A stretch of 23,230 nucleotides of DNA from Apostichopus parvimensis (Eukaryota; Echinodermata; Holothuroidea; Aspidochirotida; Stichopodidae), in NCBI GenBank assembly GCA_000934455.1, contig KN886773.1, forward strand, positions 56,999 through 80,228, in the 5' to 3' direction. The notes beneath the pieces were generated by a model. It was not told the DNA's origin, searched no databases, and saw only the letters and a list, made by a program, of their open reading frames with translations. Positions 20,107-23,230 of this stretch are shown one piece after another (positions within the stretch are counted from its first letter, which is position 1; every line of letters starts with the position of its first letter). Both the position numbers and the translations under genes were made by a program.

Positions 20107-20112
20107 TTTATT
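20107..20112 (-). terminator. Candidate poly(A) signal for the acidic-protein gene
   Basis: AATAAA on the minus strand, about 1.8 kb past the TGA at 21937-21935. It is a candidate only; other signals may be used. Confidence 0.2.
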
Positions 20113-21280
20113 TACACTTCATAGTTCTGACCTTTACGGTGAATTTTAATAATTCAAGACTACTCCAAATAGCATGAGATGAGTTCAAACTGTAAACAAA
20201 CTTCCAAATGTCTTCAAATGAGACAGCTTAAAGGGTGTGAAGAGTCGGTCTCATGCCGGTAATCTGACCTAGTTTCGAATGAGGTGTAACAGAAGTGTCA
20301 GACACCACCATCGATCCCAGAAAATACACACACAGCTTGCTACCGTCGGTAATTAGTCACTTGTGTACAGTCAATACATACAGCTACGGTCAATACCCAC
20401 AACACAGTGTAGATAGCAGCGATGGAAATCTCAGGTCTAGATAAAAGATAACAAGGTATCACGTTTCATTACTGTCTGCATTTTGTAGCCACAAGAAGAA
20501 AACTTCACTTGCAAGCAACGGAAAGTTAACTTTTTCAGAGCGCAGCACGTGGTTTGGGCGAGTCTTCAATGCCTTTAAGCTGCAATACGATGCTTACTGT
20601 GCAACATTGTGTATCACATTACAAGGAATCCACAATGCAGAAAATCTGTCTGAAATTGTAAGTAGTAAATTTGCTCACGATTAATTTTAGCATTGTGAGA
20701 CATTGATGGTGACAGATATAAGTTAGCAATCCAACCATTTTCAATGGCACATTTCCTGAAACAGCGGGCCATTAAGCACACAGGAACTTATTCAAGAGTT
20801 AATGACTTGCCATACACAAGTAATTCAACATTCATTTAAACCCATTCTTGCACCTACTGTAACTAACATGGATACTTTAACTTATTAAATCTTGATCACT
20901 GTTATCCATTGCAAATCTGCTTAACATTTCTCAAACTTTCTGAAACTTCTTGCCAAGAGAGAGATGAAAGAAAATACTTTAAGGAGCTATGATAATATTA
21001 CAGGTCATGAGTATCGGCCTCATATTTTAGCTAGCTAAAATTTGCTGACAGTTTTCAAAAATGCATCCCTGAATGTTGTGATCTTCCACATCACTCCCAG
21101 CCATTGAGGATTGGTTAAATAGACCATAAACTGTCTCAGTGTGGGTGCCTGCTTTTGGAGTGGTAGTGACAATGCTTATTGAAATTAAGAATGGGTGACC
21201 ATTATCTAACTGTCTAGCATATTTTGGGGAATTACTGATGACCTTTGACATTGCCTGTTGAATCGATTTTTGTCTGAACT

Positions 21281-21563
21281 TTGTATCTATTCCACCGAAC
21301 CAATATGAACTACATAAAATACTATGCAGCATGATCTGTCTACATACTGACACTTTGTAGTAAGAGTTATGAATCAAATCTTTGTTGATAACGGCACACA
21401 CCTTTGTTTACTATCTTTTCTACCATTGTATCTATTCCACCGAACCTCTATGAACTATAAGTACTACTACATAAAAAACTATGCAGCATGATCAGTCTAG
21501 CTACTGACACTTCTAGTAAGAAATATGAATCAAATTATTGTTGATAACGGCACACACCTTTGT
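21281..21563. repeat. Direct tandem duplication, ~127-138-bp copies
   Basis: Copy 1 at 21281-21407 and copy 2 at 21426-21563, offset 145. Both share TTGTATCTATTCCACCGAAC, ACTATGCAGCATGATC and TTGTTGATAACGGCACACAC. It probably lies in the 3' UTR of the acidic gene. Confidence 0.92.
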
Positions 21564-21934
21564 AAGATATTACATTGCTGTTAGATTGTAGAAGAGTAAT
21601 TCCTTATTTACTTGCAATGTACATTTTATGAGCCAAGAACCCTGCATCCAACATCCCATCAGACTCAAGATTTTTCCGAGTAGATCCAACACTTCTACCA
21701 TCCTGGTACGTTCACCGGAGCTGTCCGGCTACATTCTTACATTGGGCCTTTATGATACTCCTTACAAATCATGTGCTAGTTACACATCTGTAACAATAGC
21801 AAACAAGATGCTTAGGGACTGGAAATTCCTGGATAACTCTACATTTGGGCTAACCTTTCCTCTACACTTTCTCTCCGTCCTTATAAATAGATTCCAATGG
21901 GGTCTGATTCTCACCAAAGAATTGTTCCAAGAAA

Positions 21935-22437
21935 TCAAGCACTGGCAGCAGACTCCTCATCACTGTCACCACCAAAGATCTCTTGTTCATCATCTCTCCT
22001 TTGATCCTCCTGATCCTCTTCTTCCTCTTCCGCCTCCTCTTCTTCCTCTTCTTGTTCCTCTTCAGCATCCTCATGCTCCTCTTCTCCTGCTTCCTGCTCC
22101 ATCTCCTCTTCCTCTCCTTCCTCTCTCTCTCCATCACTGCCTTCTTCCTGAGCTTCCTCCTCCTCCTCCTCACCACCATCTTGCTCCATCTCCTCTCCTT
22201 CCTCCTCTTCACCTTGCTCTCCCTCTTCCTCTTGTTCTCCCTCTTCCTCTTGTTCTCCATCCTCTTCCTCTTCTTCCCCGTGTTCCCCTTCTTCCACTTC
22301 TTGCTCTCCCTCATCTTCCATCTCCTCTCCTTGACCCTCCTGGTCACCATCTTCCTGTTCCCTAGATTCATCCTGGTCCTCCTTGTCACTGTCTTCAGCT
22401 GCTCTCTCTTCGTTTTCCTCGCCGCTGCCTTCTTCAC
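21935..22437 (-). CDS. Acidic protein, terminal exon
   Basis: 503 bases ending in TGA. Acceptor TTTGCATGGACAG in front of GTGAAGAAGG. The other acceptor-like site, 21 bases further upstream (GTTTGCAG), would add a short non-acidic insert in a different phase. The following intron (22438-23028) shows no feature beyond AT-rich sequence and a small G-rich patch near 22780-22805. Confidence 0.75.
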
Positions 22438-23209
22438 CTGTCCATGCAAACATAATTGCTGCAAACATTAACTAAATTAAATGCACAGCACAAGTGTTTC
22501 ACATATTTTGTTTTACTTGGCTACTTTCTTTCGGATACTAACCCATACCTGGAAGTCTCTAACTGATATAAACTCTGTCTATTAAAGCATTGACCATCTC
22601 TCCGTTCCAATGGGTCAACTTCAAATTGGTTGAAATGTCATTTTTATTATACTACTACTACACTCTGGAACTGCTTATCTCCAAACTACCATAGCAACAA
22701 TACCATTTTAACTTTATAAATTATTGAAATTTTGCCATCTATGTTTTTTCTGACTAGCTGAAGAGGAAATGGGATGGAGGATAAGCGGGGTGGAGGTAGG
22801 GGTGGGGTATTTATAATTTAAAATATATGCAGATAGCATTTCCTCAGCCTTGTCTCTTTTACTAATACTAAGATGAGATATAATAACTTTTCTCAAGTCA
22901 TGTGGTGGGAAAATTAAGGTAAATTATTTGTTGATACATTGATTATTTCCTTAATACAACCTGACAATCTGAATTTTTCACTTGGATGTTACTCAATATT
23001 ACTTCCACAAATTACCATGACAACATACCTGACTCTTCCCCTTTCTGTTCAGTATCTTCTGCATTTTCTTTCTCACCATCTGATGCTTCTTCTTCCGCCT
23101 TCTGTTCCCCATCTCCTTCCTCTCCCTCTCCCTCTCCCTCGCCCTCTTCCTCTACATCTTCTTCTTCATCTTCTGGTAGAACATTCTCTAGCTGAGAGAG
23201 TCTTGCTTC
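21935..23209 (-). CDS. Glutamate-rich acidic protein, C-terminal part (unidentified)
   Basis: Two exons on the minus strand, 23029-23209 and 21935-22437, joined at phase 1 (TCA G / GT GAA) to give 227 visible residues and a TGA. The product begins EARLSQLENVLPEDEEEDVE, then is almost wholly Glu, Asp, Gly, Gln and Ser (for example EGEQEEEGEQEEEGEQ), and ends FGGDSDEESAASA. The acidic composition continues across the splice junction, which supports the join. SDEE-type sites suit casein kinase 2, and Glu runs suit polyglutamylation (inference). There is no Arg/Lys-rich tail as in RPGR ORF15. The N-terminal part, which would name the family, lies beyond the right edge. The Leu-rich plus-strand and Arg/Lys-rich minus-frame ORFs over it are shadows of GAG/GAA repeats. 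Confidence 0.75.
23029..23209 (-). CDS. Acidic protein, penultimate visible exon
   Basis: 60 codons plus one base. Acceptor: pyrimidine-rich TTCTTTTTGACATTTATACAG just right of 23209. Donor GTATGT. Opens with a short helical segment (EARLSQLENVLP) before the acidic run. Confidence 0.75.
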
Positions 23210-23230
23210 CTGTATAAATGTCAAAAAGAA

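Larger units (their letters stand above)
17300..21934. other. Gene-poor stretch between the B4GAT1-like and acidic-protein genes
   Basis: No convincing coding exon. The left part must include the B4GAT1-like 3' UTR; an ATTAAA at 17884-17889 is one weak poly(A) signal candidate. A (GA)n run lies at 17437-17462. Then come a tRNA-like SINE head, tandem duplications and a LINE/SINE-type tail (separate entries). The right part, roughly 20110-21934, could be the 3' UTR of the acidic gene. Confidence 0.6.

Noticed and set aside
21862..22471. Arg/Lys-rich minus ORF and Leu/Phe- or Pro-rich plus ORFs over the acidic exon
   Set aside because: Frame shadows of GAG/GAA codon runs. Only the acidic frame joins in phase with the neighbouring exon.

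Overview
This is animal nuclear DNA. It is AT-rich, with multi-exon genes whose GT-AG introns are long and full of simple repeats. It holds 18 exons of SCFD1/SLY1 on the minus strand (partial, last exon or exons beyond the left edge), a complete three-exon B4GAT1-like glycosyltransferase gene on the plus strand, and the last two coding exons of a glutamate-rich protein gene on the minus strand at the right edge. Gene identity comes from reading splice-joined translations against remembered family sequences; no search was run. The many short GCCTA/TAGGC words and the closeness of SCFD1 to its vertebrate form fit an invertebrate deuterostome such as an echinoderm, but that is a low-confidence inference.

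Layout. 1-13069: SCFD1, read right to left, start codon at 13069-13067, exon 18 at 559-611. Its introns carry a (TACAA/TGTAA)n satellite at the left edge, a GGA polypurine tract, a roughly 140-bp triplicated unit that nearly fills one intron, a 33-bp minisatellite of about 21 copies, and two short repeats built like the minimal hammerhead ribozymes of Penelope-like retroelements. 13070-14547: the gap between the divergent genes, with no coding sequence recognised. 14548-17299: the B4GAT1-like gene, with a probable 5' UTR splice acceptor and two upstream ORFs just before the chosen start. 17300-21934: a 4.6-kb gene-poor stretch with a tRNA-like SINE head, two tandem duplications, a LINE/SINE-tail-like segment and a C18 run; its right part is probably the 3' UTR of the next gene. 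21935-23209: the acidic protein exons, almost entirely Glu/Asp/Gly/Gln.

Nothing links the three genes functionally. SCFD1 acts at ER-Golgi membrane fusion and B4GAT1 is a Golgi enzyme, so both belong to the secretory pathway, but that is not evidence of co-regulation. The most unusual content is the ribozyme-like repeat pair, the repeat load of the SCFD1 introns, and the unidentified acidic protein. I saw no prokaryotic system, CRISPR array or intact mobile-element ORF.
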